From assembly GCF_003403035.1 (NCBI RefSeq), contig NZ_QURN01000003.1, forward strand, positions 266,737 through 330,736: a DNA stretch of 64,000 bases, written 5' to 3'. How positions within the stretch are numbered: position 1 is the stretch's first letter; the number at the start of each line of letters is the position of its first letter. Below, piece by piece: positions 43,037-51,065 of the stretch. The DNA is from Mesorhizobium denitrificans (GTDB lineage: Bacteria; Pseudomonadota; Alphaproteobacteria; Rhizobiales; Rhizobiaceae). Both the position numbers and the translations under genes were made by a program. The notes under the pieces are model-generated. The model was not told where the DNA came from and did no database searches. It worked only from the letters and a program-made list of their open reading frames with translations.

Positions 43037-44008
43037 TTAGGTGGCCAGATAATCCTCCGCCTTCTGCTGATGAACACGACGCTCGGCGCGCGCGGCAAGC
43101 GCTTGTTCAAGCGTGACCGGCGCGAAGCGCGCTGGCGTGTGCGGCTGCAATTGCGCGATAAGATCCATGTCTGCGGAAATCACCACGCCCAACATCATGT
43201 AGCCGCCGCCCGACACCGCGTCGCGGTGCAGCACGATTGGCTCCGTGCCACTCGGCACCTGAACGGAACCATACGGATAGCAGGCATCGACGATGTTCGA
43301 CGGATCGGAGCCCGCGCCGAAAGGTGGCTCGCGCGGCACGAATTCAAGCGGTGTGCCGCCACGGAAGCGATAGCCGATGCGGTCGGCTTCCGGCGCGACT
43401 TTCCACGTATCTTCAAAGAAGCGCTTGCCTGCCGCCTCGGTAATGCGATGCCAGTAAAGCCCCGGCACCATGCGCAATTCCACCGGAGCCGTAACCTGTC
43501 GATGATAGGATGCGGGCAGAGAACGCCCTGCTTTGCCAGAACCCTTGCCAAGCGGCAGCACATCGCCGGCCTTCAGCACGCGGCCTTCAAAGCCGCCCAG
43601 TGCGCCCAGCACATAGGTCGTGCGCGAGCCAAGCACGAGCGGGACGTCGATACCGCCAGAAATCGCGATGTATGCACGTGCGCCGCTCTTGAGGTAACCG
43701 AAAGAAAGCTTGTCGCCGGCTTTGACCGCAAAGCTTTCCCAGCCGGGCTGTTCCACGCCATTGACCTTGGGCGGCAAATCACCGCCGGTAACAGCGACCA
43801 CTGCCGGCTGCTCAAACTCAAGCTCCGGACCCATGAAGGTTGCTTCCAGCAAGGCCGCGCCGGGTTCATTGCCCACTAGCAGATTTGCAATGGTCGTTGC
43901 GAAGCGGTCCATGCCGCCTCCTTCCGGAATGCCCAGATGATAATAGCCGGGTCTGCCTAGGTCTTGAACGGAGGTCGAAAGACCGGGGGAAATAACCTTA
44001 ACGGCCAT
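43037..44008 (-). CDS. pxpC: Biotin-dependent carboxyltransferase / 5-oxoprolinase subunit C family (KipA/AHS2)
   Basis: AHS2/KipA-type protein of 323 residues, related to 5-oxoprolinase subunit PxpC and to the AHS2 domain of urea carboxylase. Typical stretches: SVQDLGRPGYYHLGIPEGG near 13-31, and SGGIDVPLVLGSRTTYVLGALGGFEGR in the middle. With PxpB it forms the unit that handles the amide/lactam carbonyl. Overlaps pxpB by 11 bp. Because biotin carboxylase and BCCP genes are in the same operon, a carboxyl-transfer role as in urea carboxylase is as likely as plain oxoprolinase; this is inference. Confidence 0.88.
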   Translation of the reverse strand: MAVKVISPGLSTSVQDLGRPGYYHLGIPEGGGMDRFATTIANLLVGNEPGAALLEATFMGPELEFEQPAVVAVTGGDLPPKVNGVEQPGWESFAVKAGDKLSFGYLKSGARAYIAISGGIDVPLVLGSRTTYVLGALGGFEGRVLKAGDVLPLGKGSGKAGRSLPASYHRQVTAPVELRMVPGLYWHRITEAAGKRFFEDTWKVAPEADRIGYRFRGGTPLEFVPREPPFGAGSDPSNIVDACYPYGSVQVPSGTEPIVLHRDAVSGGGYMMLGVVISADMDLIAQLQPHTPARFAPVTLEQALAARAERRVHQQKAEDYLAT

Positions 44009-44873
44009 TGAGCAGCTCCGTCAGCTTGGCATTGGTGCCGTAGATGTCCGCGTTGAAATCCTTGAGGCTGAACGTGCAGTTGCGCACCGTCGGCTCCCAG
44101 CGGTTTGCTTCGATGGATTCAAGCGTCGCGTCATATTCATCGCGGCCAATGGCCTTGAACTTCACGATGTCGCCGGGCTTGAACAGGCACATCTCATCCG
44201 TGAGGTAACGCACCTTACGGGTCGGATCATAGATCGGCGCAGGCGTAACGCCATACATTTGATAGCCACCCGCGCCGCGGACGGAATAAATCGCCGCAAA
44301 GCAGCCGCCGTGACCGATGGTCAGCTTGGGCGTATCGGTGCGCGGACGCAGATATTTCGGAGCCTGAATCTGCTGCTTCCGTTCGACCATCTGGTACAGG
44401 AACGGCAAGCCCGCCACGAAGCCGACCATCGACACGAACCAAGGCTGGCCAGAATAGGCCGCGATAAATTCATCCACCGTCGCATAACCGTTGATGCGGG
44501 CCGAATATTCGAGATCGGTCGAGTTCGGGTCCTGGTGGCGCTCGCGGAAGCGCAGGCATGTCTCATGCGTCCAGGGGTCTTGAAAATAGACCGGCAGTTC
44601 GATGATCCTCGTTTTCAAAACCGGATCGGACTTCGCCGCCGCATCCTCGAACGACTGCAACTCCTTCAAGAGGTCATGCGGGTCGACGATGTCGGGGTTG
44701 AAACGAATCTGGAAACTGGCATTGGCGGGACAGATTTCCGTCACACCCTTGATATTGGCTGCCTGCACGGCATTTGTCATGGACAAGCCGGTGAAAAAGG
44801 AAGTCAGCGACATCTCTTCGGACACTTCCCCGAAGATGTGTTCGTCGCCGCCGAAGTTATAACGGATCGACAT
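43998..44873 (-). CDS. pxpB: 5-oxoprolinase subunit B family (KipI/AHS1)
   Basis: AHS1/KipI-type protein of 291 residues from the ATG at 44873 (AGGAG with seven-base spacing; an upstream GTG/ATG would overlap the biotin carboxylase stop further). Carries YNFGGDEHIF near the N-terminus and the GHGGCFAAIYSVRGAGGYQMYG region with the family's glycine-rich signature. Partner of the PxpC-type protein; together they correspond to the AHS1-AHS2 half of urea carboxylase. Longer than the typical 220-residue PxpB, through an inserted stretch around 120-180. Confidence 0.87.
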   Translation of the reverse strand: MSIRYNFGGDEHIFGEVSEEMSLTSFFTGLSMTNAVQAANIKGVTEICPANASFQIRFNPDIVDPHDLLKELQSFEDAAAKSDPVLKTRIIELPVYFQDPWTHETCLRFRERHQDPNSTDLEYSARINGYATVDEFIAAYSGQPWFVSMVGFVAGLPFLYQMVERKQQIQAPKYLRPRTDTPKLTIGHGGCFAAIYSVRGAGGYQMYGVTPAPIYDPTRKVRYLTDEMCLFKPGDIVKFKAIGRDEYDATLESIEANRWEPTVRNCTFSLKDFNADIYGTNAKLTELLNGR

Positions 44874-44884
44874 TGCAGCTCCTG

Positions 44885-46249
44885 TCATCCCGCGAGTTTC
44901 GCGGCGTTCTCACTGAGCCAGCCTTCCAGCCAGCGGGTGTGCACATCCCCTTCCTGCACAGTCGGATCGGCTGCGAGGGCAAGGAAAAGCGGTTTGGTTG
45001 TCTTCAATCCACCGACCTGAAGCTCGGTAAGTGCGCGAACAAGGCGTGCGATTGCGGCCTCGCGCGTCTCACCGTGCACTATCAGTTTGGCGAGCAGGGA
45101 GTCGTAGAAGGGCGGCACCTGATAGCCGGGATAGAGCATTGAATCGAAGCGCACGCCCGGTCCGCCCGGAATGCGAAGATCGCTGATCTGTCCCGGAAAC
45201 GGCGCGAAGTCGCGCGCCGGGTCTTCTGCGTTCAGTCTAACCTCGATAGCGTGACCTTTGATCGCGACATCGCGTTGCTTGATGCGAAGCGGTTCGCCAC
45301 CCGCAATGCGCAACATCTCGGCAACGAGATCGATGCCCGTAATCGCTTCCGTCACCGGATGCTCCACCTGAATTCGCGTGTTCATCTCGATGAAGTAGAA
45401 GCGCTCGGCAGCATCGTCGTAGAGATACTCCACGGTGCCTGCACCGGAATAACCAACCGCGCGGGCCAGCGAGACTGCCGATGCGCAAAGATCTTCGCGC
45501 TGTCTTTCGGAGAGCGCTTTGGAGGGTGCTTCTTCCCAAACCTTCTGCCTGCGGCGCTGCAAAGAGCATTCACGCTCATAGCAATGGATGGCGTCATTGC
45601 CATCGCCCAGCACCTGCACTTCGATGTGACGGGCCTTGCCAATCACCTTTTCCATGTAGAGCCCGCCATCGCCAAATGCGGCCAGTGCTTCGGCGCGCGC
45701 TTGCGGAAAGGCTTGCTCGAACTCTGCCAGCGTATTGGCAATGCGGATACCGCGTCCGCCACCACCGGCCGCCGCCTTGATCATCACAGGAAAGCCCGTT
45801 TCCAAAAGGATTTCACGAGCTTCCTCGATGCTGTCCACGCGCCCGGCGGAACCGGGAACAACGGGGACACCGGCAGCGGCGGCGGCGGATCGGGCCGCGA
45901 CCTTGTCGCCCATAAGGCGGATCGCATCTCCCGATGGACCGACAAAAACCAGCCCAGCCGCCGCCACGGCGTCTGAGAAACTGGCATTCTCGGCTAAGAA
46001 CCCATAGCCGGGATGCACACTGTCACACCCCGTGTCTTTTGCGGCCTTTAGCAGCGCCTCAGCATTCAAATATGATTTCTTTGGTGCGGGCGGCCCGATA
46101 TCCACCGCCTCGTCGGCGAGCTGAACATGCAGCGCTTCTGCATCGGCAACGGAGTGAACCGCTACCGTCGCAATCCCCAGATCCTTCGCAGCCCGGATGA
46201 TCCGAACGGCGATTTCTCCACGATTGGCTATCAGAAGCTTCTTCAGCAT
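44885..46249 (-). CDS. Biotin carboxylase subunit (AccC-like)
   Basis: ATP-grasp biotin carboxylase of 454 residues. The glycine loop AAGGGGRGI is near 166-174, and the EMNTRIQVEHPVTE block with the catalytic Arg is near 290-303. It carboxylates biotin on the BCCP with ATP and bicarbonate. The ATG at 46249 shares its A with the BCCP stop (TGATG overlap). Within a pxpABC operon it is unlikely to be the housekeeping acetyl-CoA carboxylase subunit; no accA/accD-type carboxyltransferase is present, so the Pxp proteins would act as the acceptor half. Confidence 0.92.
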   Translation of the reverse strand: MLKKLLIANRGEIAVRIIRAAKDLGIATVAVHSVADAEALHVQLADEAVDIGPPAPKKSYLNAEALLKAAKDTGCDSVHPGYGFLAENASFSDAVAAAGLVFVGPSGDAIRLMGDKVAARSAAAAAGVPVVPGSAGRVDSIEEAREILLETGFPVMIKAAAGGGGRGIRIANTLAEFEQAFPQARAEALAAFGDGGLYMEKVIGKARHIEVQVLGDGNDAIHCYERECSLQRRRQKVWEEAPSKALSERQREDLCASAVSLARAVGYSGAGTVEYLYDDAAERFYFIEMNTRIQVEHPVTEAITGIDLVAEMLRIAGGEPLRIKQRDVAIKGHAIEVRLNAEDPARDFAPFPGQISDLRIPGGPGVRFDSMLYPGYQVPPFYDSLLAKLIVHGETREAAIARLVRALTELQVGGLKTTKPLFLALAADPTVQEGDVHTRWLEGWLSENAAKLAG

Positions 46250-46482
46250 CAGTCGACTTCCGCCAGCGGAGCGCCCGCCATCACAGGCTCTTCATTGTCC
46301 GCAACGAACCGAACATTCGAACCAGCGACCTCGGACTTTACTTCATGAAACGACTTCATGACCTCGATCAGCCCGATCACATCGCCAACCGCGACTGCAT
46401 CGCCATCAGCCTTGAAGGGTGGCTGGTCGGGGGCCGAGCTGCGGTAAAACGTTCCGGGTAGAGGAGACAATATTTGCGCCAT
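46249..46482 (-). CDS. Biotin carboxyl carrier protein (AccB-like, minimal)
   Basis: 77-residue biotinyl domain from the ATG at 46482 (AAGGAG six bases before). The biotinylated lysine is Lys43 in EVMKSF, where the housekeeping carrier has EAMKM. The N-terminal Ala-Pro-rich tail of full AccB is missing; only SPLPGTFYR and the hammerhead fold remain. Sits between pxpA and the biotin carboxylase gene in one operon. Would shuttle carboxybiotin to the PxpB/PxpC-type proteins. Confidence 0.92.
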   Translation of the reverse strand: MAQILSPLPGTFYRSSAPDQPPFKADGDAVAVGDVIGLIEVMKSFHEVKSEVAGSNVRFVADNEEPVMAGAPLAEVD

Positions 46483-46496
46483 GCCGGGCTCCTTGC

Positions 46497-47219
46497 TCAA
46501 TGCCATTGGGCGATCGCGTCGCGCACCGCGCTCGCGATCTCGATTGCGTTTGGCGTGTCGGAATGCACGCAGATGGTTTCGCAGCGCACCGGGAAAAAGC
46601 TGCCATCTTCTGCGGTGCCCTTGCCATCGCGGATGGCGCGCACGCAGCGCTCGGCCATCTCCACCGGGTCTTTGGCGTCGTGCACACGCGTAAGTATCAG
46701 CTTACCCGTCGCGTCATAGTCGAGATCGGCGTAGAACTCGGCTTTGAACGGAACGCCACGCTCCTGATAGATCTTCTCGTGAAGCGTACCGGTCATGCCG
46801 AACAGCGGCACGCCAAAGATTTCAGCCGCATCGCAAACGCCGTGCGCCACAGCCTCCTGCTCCATCGCCATGAAATAGAGGCTGCCATGCGGCTTGATGT
46901 GGTGAAGTTCCATGCCCTCCGCGCGCAAGAAACCAAGCAGCGCGCCGGTCTGGTACACAATCGAATTGCGCACCTCTTCGCGGCTCATGCGCATCGCGCG
47001 CCGTCCAAATCCTTGCAGGTCAGGCAGGCCAGGGTGCGAGCCGACTTTCACGCCATTCGCCTTGGCGCTCTTAACTGCAATCTGCATGTGATCGGGATCG
47101 GAAGCGTGGAAACCGCACGCCACGTTGGCAACGTCAATGATGGGCATCAGGCCCTCATCATCGCCTATGCGATAAAGTCCGAAGCTCTCGCCCATATCGC
47201 AATTCAAAGTTACACCCAT
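46497..47219 (-). CDS. pxpA: LamB/YcsF family protein, 5-oxoprolinase subunit A
   Basis: YcsF/PxpA protein of 240 residues, a TIM-barrel-like polysaccharide-deacetylase-related fold. Conserved motifs LNCDMGESFG (5-14), VACGFHASDP, GSHPGLPD and HIKPHGSLY are present, with His/Asp residues that bind a metal. In 5-oxoprolinase PxpABC it takes part in hydrolysing the activated lactam. First gene of the minus-strand operon, divergent from the LysR regulator; the ATG at 47219 has a GGAG site nine bases upstream. Substrate here may be pyroglutamate or another cyclic amide. Confidence 0.92.
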   Translation of the reverse strand: MGVTLNCDMGESFGLYRIGDDEGLMPIIDVANVACGFHASDPDHMQIAVKSAKANGVKVGSHPGLPDLQGFGRRAMRMSREEVRNSIVYQTGALLGFLRAEGMELHHIKPHGSLYFMAMEQEAVAHGVCDAAEIFGVPLFGMTGTLHEKIYQERGVPFKAEFYADLDYDATGKLILTRVHDAKDPVEMAERCVRAIRDGKGTAEDGSFFPVRCETICVHSDTPNAIEIASAVRDAIAQWH

Positions 47220-47251
47220 TTGTCAGAACTCCATTGGATGCCTAATTTTTT

Positions 47252-47275
47252 TGCGCTGCAATAATTCTGTGCGCA
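47252..47275. promoter_or_regulatory. Dyad in the pxpA/LysR divergent promoter
   Basis: Arms TGCGC and GCGCA separated by 14 bp, in the 128-bp region between pxpA and the LysR gene, next to AT-rich tracts (47245-47252, 47320-47330). LysR proteins bind dyads in such positions; binding by the neighbouring regulator is inferred. Confidence 0.4.
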
Positions 47276-47347
47276 TCTTAACCAATTTGTGAAATAGTAA
47301 TTTTCGGAAAGTGATATTAAAAAAACAGATAGCCTTGCGGAACCGCC

Positions 47348-48253
47348 ATGCCGATCACTCTGAAGCAACTCAACTACTTCATCGCGACGGCTGAAACGGG
47401 CCAGGTGAGCCACGCCGCAATGGAGCTTAATATCTCCCAGTCTGCCGTTACGGCGGCGATAAAAGCCTTGGAGGACGAGCTTGGCGTGCGTCTGCTTGAG
47501 CGTACGCACTCCGGCGTAAAGCTGACGATAGAAGGTACGCGCTTCCTCGGCCATGCACGCAACATTACCGGTGCGGTTGCTGCTGCCGTCAGCAGCCCGT
47601 TGCGCGATCCGAAGGATCATTCGGGCAAACTGAAGCTCGGCATGACCTACACTGTCATGGGCTACTTCATGTCGCGCTATTACACGCGGTTTCGAAAGAC
47701 CTATCCCGACATCGCAATTGACGTTAGCGAGCTGCCACGTACTGCTCTCGAACGCGCCCTGATCCGCGGCGAGTTGGACATGGCGGTCATGCTTGTCTCT
47801 AACCTCGCCGCCACGGACGAACTGGATCAGGAAGTGCTTATGCGTTCTACGCGGCGGCTGTGGCTGGCCAGCGATCATCCGCTTCATTTGAAGGAAGAAA
47901 TCACCCTCGCCGATGTCGCAGAGGAGGATTACGTCATGTTGACCGTCGATGAGGCGCGCAAGACTGCTGTGCGCTACTGGGACGCGGCAGGCTTTAGTCC
48001 GAAAAGCGTTTTGACCACGAGTTCGGTAGAGGCGGTCCGCTCGCTCGTTGCGGCGGGCATGGGCGTTACGATCCTGTCCGATATGGTTTACCGGCCTTGG
48101 TCGCTTGAAGGTCAACGCATCGAAGTCCGGCGTCTCGTCGATCCGATCCCCAGCATGGACGTTGGCCTTGCCTGGTCGCGCGAACGTGCTATCGGCCCTG
48201 CCGCAGCCACCTTCCGCGCCTTCATGTCCGTGATGATGGGGGGTGGTGGCTGA
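47348..48253 (+). CDS. LysR family transcriptional regulator
   Basis: LysR-type regulator of 301 residues. The N-terminal winged helix (1-60) shows LKQLNYFIATAETGQVSHAA and an SQSAVTAAIKALE recognition helix. The C-terminal effector-binding domain (about 90-290) is of the periplasmic-binding-protein type. Divergent from the pxp/biotin carboxylase/liv operon and therefore its probable activator, with a cyclic amide or its product as effector. Convergent with bioY, ending 17 bp before it. Confidence 0.93.
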   Translation: MPITLKQLNYFIATAETGQVSHAAMELNISQSAVTAAIKALEDELGVRLLERTHSGVKLTIEGTRFLGHARNITGAVAAAVSSPLRDPKDHSGKLKLGMTYTVMGYFMSRYYTRFRKTYPDIAIDVSELPRTALERALIRGELDMAVMLVSNLAATDELDQEVLMRSTRRLWLASDHPLHLKEEITLADVAEEDYVMLTVDEARKTAVRYWDAAGFSPKSVLTTSSVEAVRSLVAAGMGVTILSDMVYRPWSLEGQRIEVRRLVDPIPSMDVGLAWSRERAIGPAAATFRAFMSVMMGGGG

Positions 48254-48270
48254 TTGCATCTCGATCCGCC

Positions 48271-48837
48271 TTATGGGGCACGCGGAGTGAGTAGCGGATA
48301 GCCGGCCAACACGGCGCGCGCTGCAAGTGCTGCTGCCAAGGCTTTCAGCAAATCACCGGGAATAAAGGCAAGTGAGCCATACGCTACGGCCGAGAGCGGT
48401 GTCCCTGCAACCGCAGCTACCCAGGGCATGCCAACCGCGTAAAGCGTTATGATACCGCCTGCAGCGCAGGCTCCGAAGAGCGCCGCGATCCGCGCAAAAT
48501 CCCCCTGCCCCTCTCGTATAGCGCGTTCAGCGAGATAGCCCGTCACCCATGCAGCCAATATCCAGCCGAGAATGAAGCCACCTGTTGGACCTGCGAGGAT
48601 TGCCAGCCCACCGCGTCCGCCGGAAAGCACAGGCAGGCCCGCAGCCACGAGCAACACGAACAACAGCAGCGCCAGCGCTCCGCGTTTTGCGCCCAGAATA
48701 CTGCCCGCGAGCATCGCGCCCATGGATTGCAGCGTGATCGGCACGGGGATGAAGCCCAGCATGATTGGCGGCGCCAATCCCAGCACAGCGACAAGAGCAG
48801 CAAAAAGAGCGATCAGAACGAGGTCACGTGTTTTCAT
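48271..48837 (-). CDS. bioY: Biotin transporter substrate-binding component BioY
   Basis: ECF-transporter S-component of 188 residues with about six membrane helices. Recognisable BioY stretches: FIPVPITLQSMGAMLAGSILG near 29-49 and GRGGLAILAGPTGGFILGW near 74-92. Binds biotin in the inner membrane. Overlaps the EcfT gene by 4 bp. Its place beside a biotin-dependent carboxylase operon suggests it supplies the cofactor. Confidence 0.94.
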   Translation of the reverse strand: MKTRDLVLIALFAALVAVLGLAPPIMLGFIPVPITLQSMGAMLAGSILGAKRGALALLLFVLLVAAGLPVLSGGRGGLAILAGPTGGFILGWILAAWVTGYLAERAIREGQGDFARIAALFGACAAGGIITLYAVGMPWVAAVAGTPLSAVAYGSLAFIPGDLLKALAAALAARAVLAGYPLLTPRAP

Positions 48838-49436
48838 GGCCGCAATCCTCGCGCATCGATGGCATCAGCGATAGCGTCGGCACGCATCAGTACGCGAATT
48901 GCGAGCGGCGCCATGATCGTCCACGGGCGCACCTTCAGGCCGCGCGCCCGATGTGCATCTACCAACTCGCTATATTGCGCGCGAATGTCGGGTATCAGCC
49001 GCAGGCAAAGCCCGACGGCAAGCCCGGCATCTCCGCGCTGCATCAGCCCCATTCGCTCGAACGGCCGCGCCAGTCGGTCGATGACAGCGACGATCTCCGC
49101 AAGCTGCGTCGTCGCCGTGACAATCGCAGCCGCAAGGACAAGCACAGTCACGCGCAAAAACACCGCCACCGCTTCAGGTACGGGAAGCACCAACAGGTTG
49201 ATTGCGAAGAACAGCAAAACAGAAATCAGAGCGGGTCTTGCGAGCCGCAACGCAGGAGTTAATCCGCCGCTCACATGCGCAAGGATCGCAGCCGCAATCA
49301 CCAGCGCGGCAACCAATACGTCAAGTGAATGAACCAAAAACAGTATCACGCCGAGAATGGCGAGCGCTGCCAGTTTTGTTCCGGCTCTTTGTCGGTGAAG
49401 CCAGCCCTGTCCCGTCGTGATCGGAGTCGACATCAT
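48834..49436 (-). CDS. bioN: ECF transporter transmembrane component (EcfT/BioN)
   Basis: EcfT-family membrane protein of 200 residues with about five helices and the coupling motif ARG in DAHRARGLKV plus a second in DAIDARGLRP near the C-terminus (two Ala-Arg-Gly motifs are the EcfT hallmark for contacting the ATPases). Overlaps both neighbours by 4 bp. Part of the dedicated biotin importer with BioY and the ATPase. Confidence 0.92.
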   Translation of the reverse strand: MMSTPITTGQGWLHRQRAGTKLAALAILGVILFLVHSLDVLVAALVIAAAILAHVSGGLTPALRLARPALISVLLFFAINLLVLPVPEAVAVFLRVTVLVLAAAIVTATTQLAEIVAVIDRLARPFERMGLMQRGDAGLAVGLCLRLIPDIRAQYSELVDAHRARGLKVRPWTIMAPLAIRVLMRADAIADAIDARGLRP

Positions 49437-50110
49437 GCTGCCAACCTCCTGTAACGGTCTATTGCATCCCGTGCCGAACCATCGGCCTCCAACCTACCTT
49501 CGTGAAACAGCAGCACGCGCGGCAAGCTTTCCGCAAGTTCAAGATCATGCGTGACGATGATCGCGTCTTCGTCCAAGGCCTCAATCGCGCTCACTACGAT
49601 GCGCCGGTTTTTCAGGTCTAGCTGGCTGGTCGGTTCGTCAAAAACGACAAGGCGCGGCTCAAGCGCCAGCACGCTGGCCATCGCAGCAAGCTGAACTTCA
49701 CCGCCGGAAAGTTCGTGCACTCTGCGCCCAGCGAGATTTTCAGCACCCAGGCGAGCAAGCGTTGCGGCACAACAAGCATCGGCCTCGCGGGAAACAATGC
49801 CCCGCGCCTTCAGGCCGAATAATATGTCCTCACGAACGACAGGCATGATCAGCTGGCTCTGCGGCGTTTGAAAAACGAAACCGGTCCCGGCGGCGCGACC
49901 GTCCGAGGGTGACTTTATCTCGACTCCATTGACGGACACGCTGCCCGTGCTTGGCGACGTCAGACCGATCATCAGGCGCGCGAAAGTGGTTTTGCCCGAT
50001 CCGTTCAGCCCGATAATTCCAACGCGCCGCCCTTCCAGTCTCAGATTCAGCGGTTGAAGCGCGACACGCTCCCCGAAGCGCACGCCGCAATCTGCAAACC
50101 GGATATCCAA
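49433..50110 (-). CDS. bioM: ECF transporter ATP-binding component (EcfA/BioM)
   Basis: ATPase of 225 residues: Walker A GLNGSGKTT near 35-43, signature ELSGGEVQL, Walker B LVVFDEPTSQLD. It begins at TTG 50110, supported by GGGAG eight bases upstream; no ATG or GTG gives a better fit. First gene of the bioMNY operon. The preceding 268 bp to kdpE contain a hydantoinase A remnant. Confidence 0.92.
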   Translation of the reverse strand: MDIRFADCGVRFGERVALQPLNLRLEGRRVGIIGLNGSGKTTFARLMIGLTSPSTGSVSVNGVEIKSPSDGRAAGTGFVFQTPQSQLIMPVVREDILFGLKARGIVSREADACCAATLARLGAENLAGRRVHELSGGEVQLAAMASVLALEPRLVVFDEPTSQLDLKNRRIVVSAIEALDEDAIIVTHDLELAESLPRVLLFHEGRLEADGSARDAIDRYRRLAA

Positions 50111-50198
50111 GTTCGAATCTCCCTGCTTCGGGGCCTGCCCCCGATATGGGATGAACGTGGTCAGCGGGTCGGCTTGTCAAGTCGCAGCCTCGGCTGGT

Positions 50199-50267
50199 GC
50201 TGATCTCGTCTCTGACGATCACATCGGTAAAACTACCGCCGGTATCGACTGAAACTCGACATTTCAT
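50199..50267 (-). pseudogene. N-terminal remnant of a hydantoinase A-like gene
   Basis: From an ATG at 50267 the minus strand reads MKCR followed by VSVDTGGSFTDVIVRDE, the actin-like N-terminal signature of the hydantoinase/oxoprolinase A family (compare DVGGTFTD in hyuA at 28435). About 23 codons later similarity stops, and the frame runs on only as an out-of-frame reading of bioM. Probably a truncated second copy left by a deletion or rearrangement. Short length limits certainty. Confidence 0.5.
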
Positions 50268-50378
50268 GCGTTACGGTCTCACAGAAAAGCCCGGAGAGAC
50301 TAACGTCATGCCGGCGACCCCGGCTTGGCGATGCGCGCACAATCTTTTGGTTAAAGCTGCAGCGAGGACGCTTGTGAA

Positions 50379-51065
50379 CTACGCGATCACGAGCCGGTAT
50401 CCGACACCGGGTTCTGTGCGGATTATCTTTGGATCGGCTGCGTCGCGTTCTATTTTGGCGCGCAGCTGCCCGATGAAAACGCGAAGATATTGCATGTCAT
50501 CAGCATGCGCCGGCCCCCAGACAGAGGTGAGCAGAGTGCGATGCGTCACCACGCGTCCCGCATGATGCACCAGAAGCGCAAGCAGATCATATTCTTTCGG
50601 CGTCAGTTTCAGATCACTGCCGTCACGGCGCACGCTTCTGCGCAGCGTATCGATCTCCAATCCGTCAATCACCAAGCCCGTTGCCCCGCCATCCTGCGTG
50701 ACGCGGTGGCGAAGCGCTGTGCGGATACGCGCGGTCAGCTCTCCGATTCCGAATGGCTTCTCGATATAATCGTCCGCACCGATATCAAGCGCGGCGATCT
50801 TTTCAGCCTCCTGGTCGCGTGCAGACAAAATGATGATAGGCAGCTGCGACCATGCGCGCAGGCGCTGCACGACCTCCTTGCCATCCATATCTGGCAGCCC
50901 CAGATCCAGAATTATCAATGCCGGAGCACTTGTAGCGGCAAGTTTGAGCGCTGATGTGCCATCATCGGCCATAACAACGCTATAACCCGCCGCTTCCAGC
51001 GCAGGCTTGAGGAAGCGCTGGATTTGTGGCTCGTCATCGACAACGAGAATCTTGTCCGCGCTCAT
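50379..51065 (-). CDS. kdpE: Response regulator KdpE
   Basis: OmpR-family regulator of 228 residues. Receiver domain with acidic pair Asp10/Asp11 and phospho-acceptor Asp54, and Lys at EKPF; C-terminal winged helix from about 130 (LKLTPKEYDLLALL). Activates kdpFABC when potassium is limiting. Overlaps kdpD by 4 bp (ATGA). Last gene of the kdp operon here. Candidate binding repeats lie at 58357-58377. Confidence 0.96.
   Translation of the reverse strand: MSADKILVVDDEPQIQRFLKPALEAAGYSVVMADDGTSALKLAATSAPALIILDLGLPDMDGKEVVQRLRAWSQLPIIILSARDQEAEKIAALDIGADDYIEKPFGIGELTARIRTALRHRVTQDGGATGLVIDGLEIDTLRRSVRRDGSDLKLTPKEYDLLALLVHHAGRVVTHRTLLTSVWGPAHADDMQYLRVFIGQLRAKIERDAADPKIIRTEPGVGYRLVIA

Noticed and set aside
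44885..46482. Reading the biotin carboxylase and carrier as housekeeping accC/accB
   Set aside because: They sit inside a pxp operon, the carrier is a minimal 77-residue form with EVMKSF, and the order is not the usual accBC pair.
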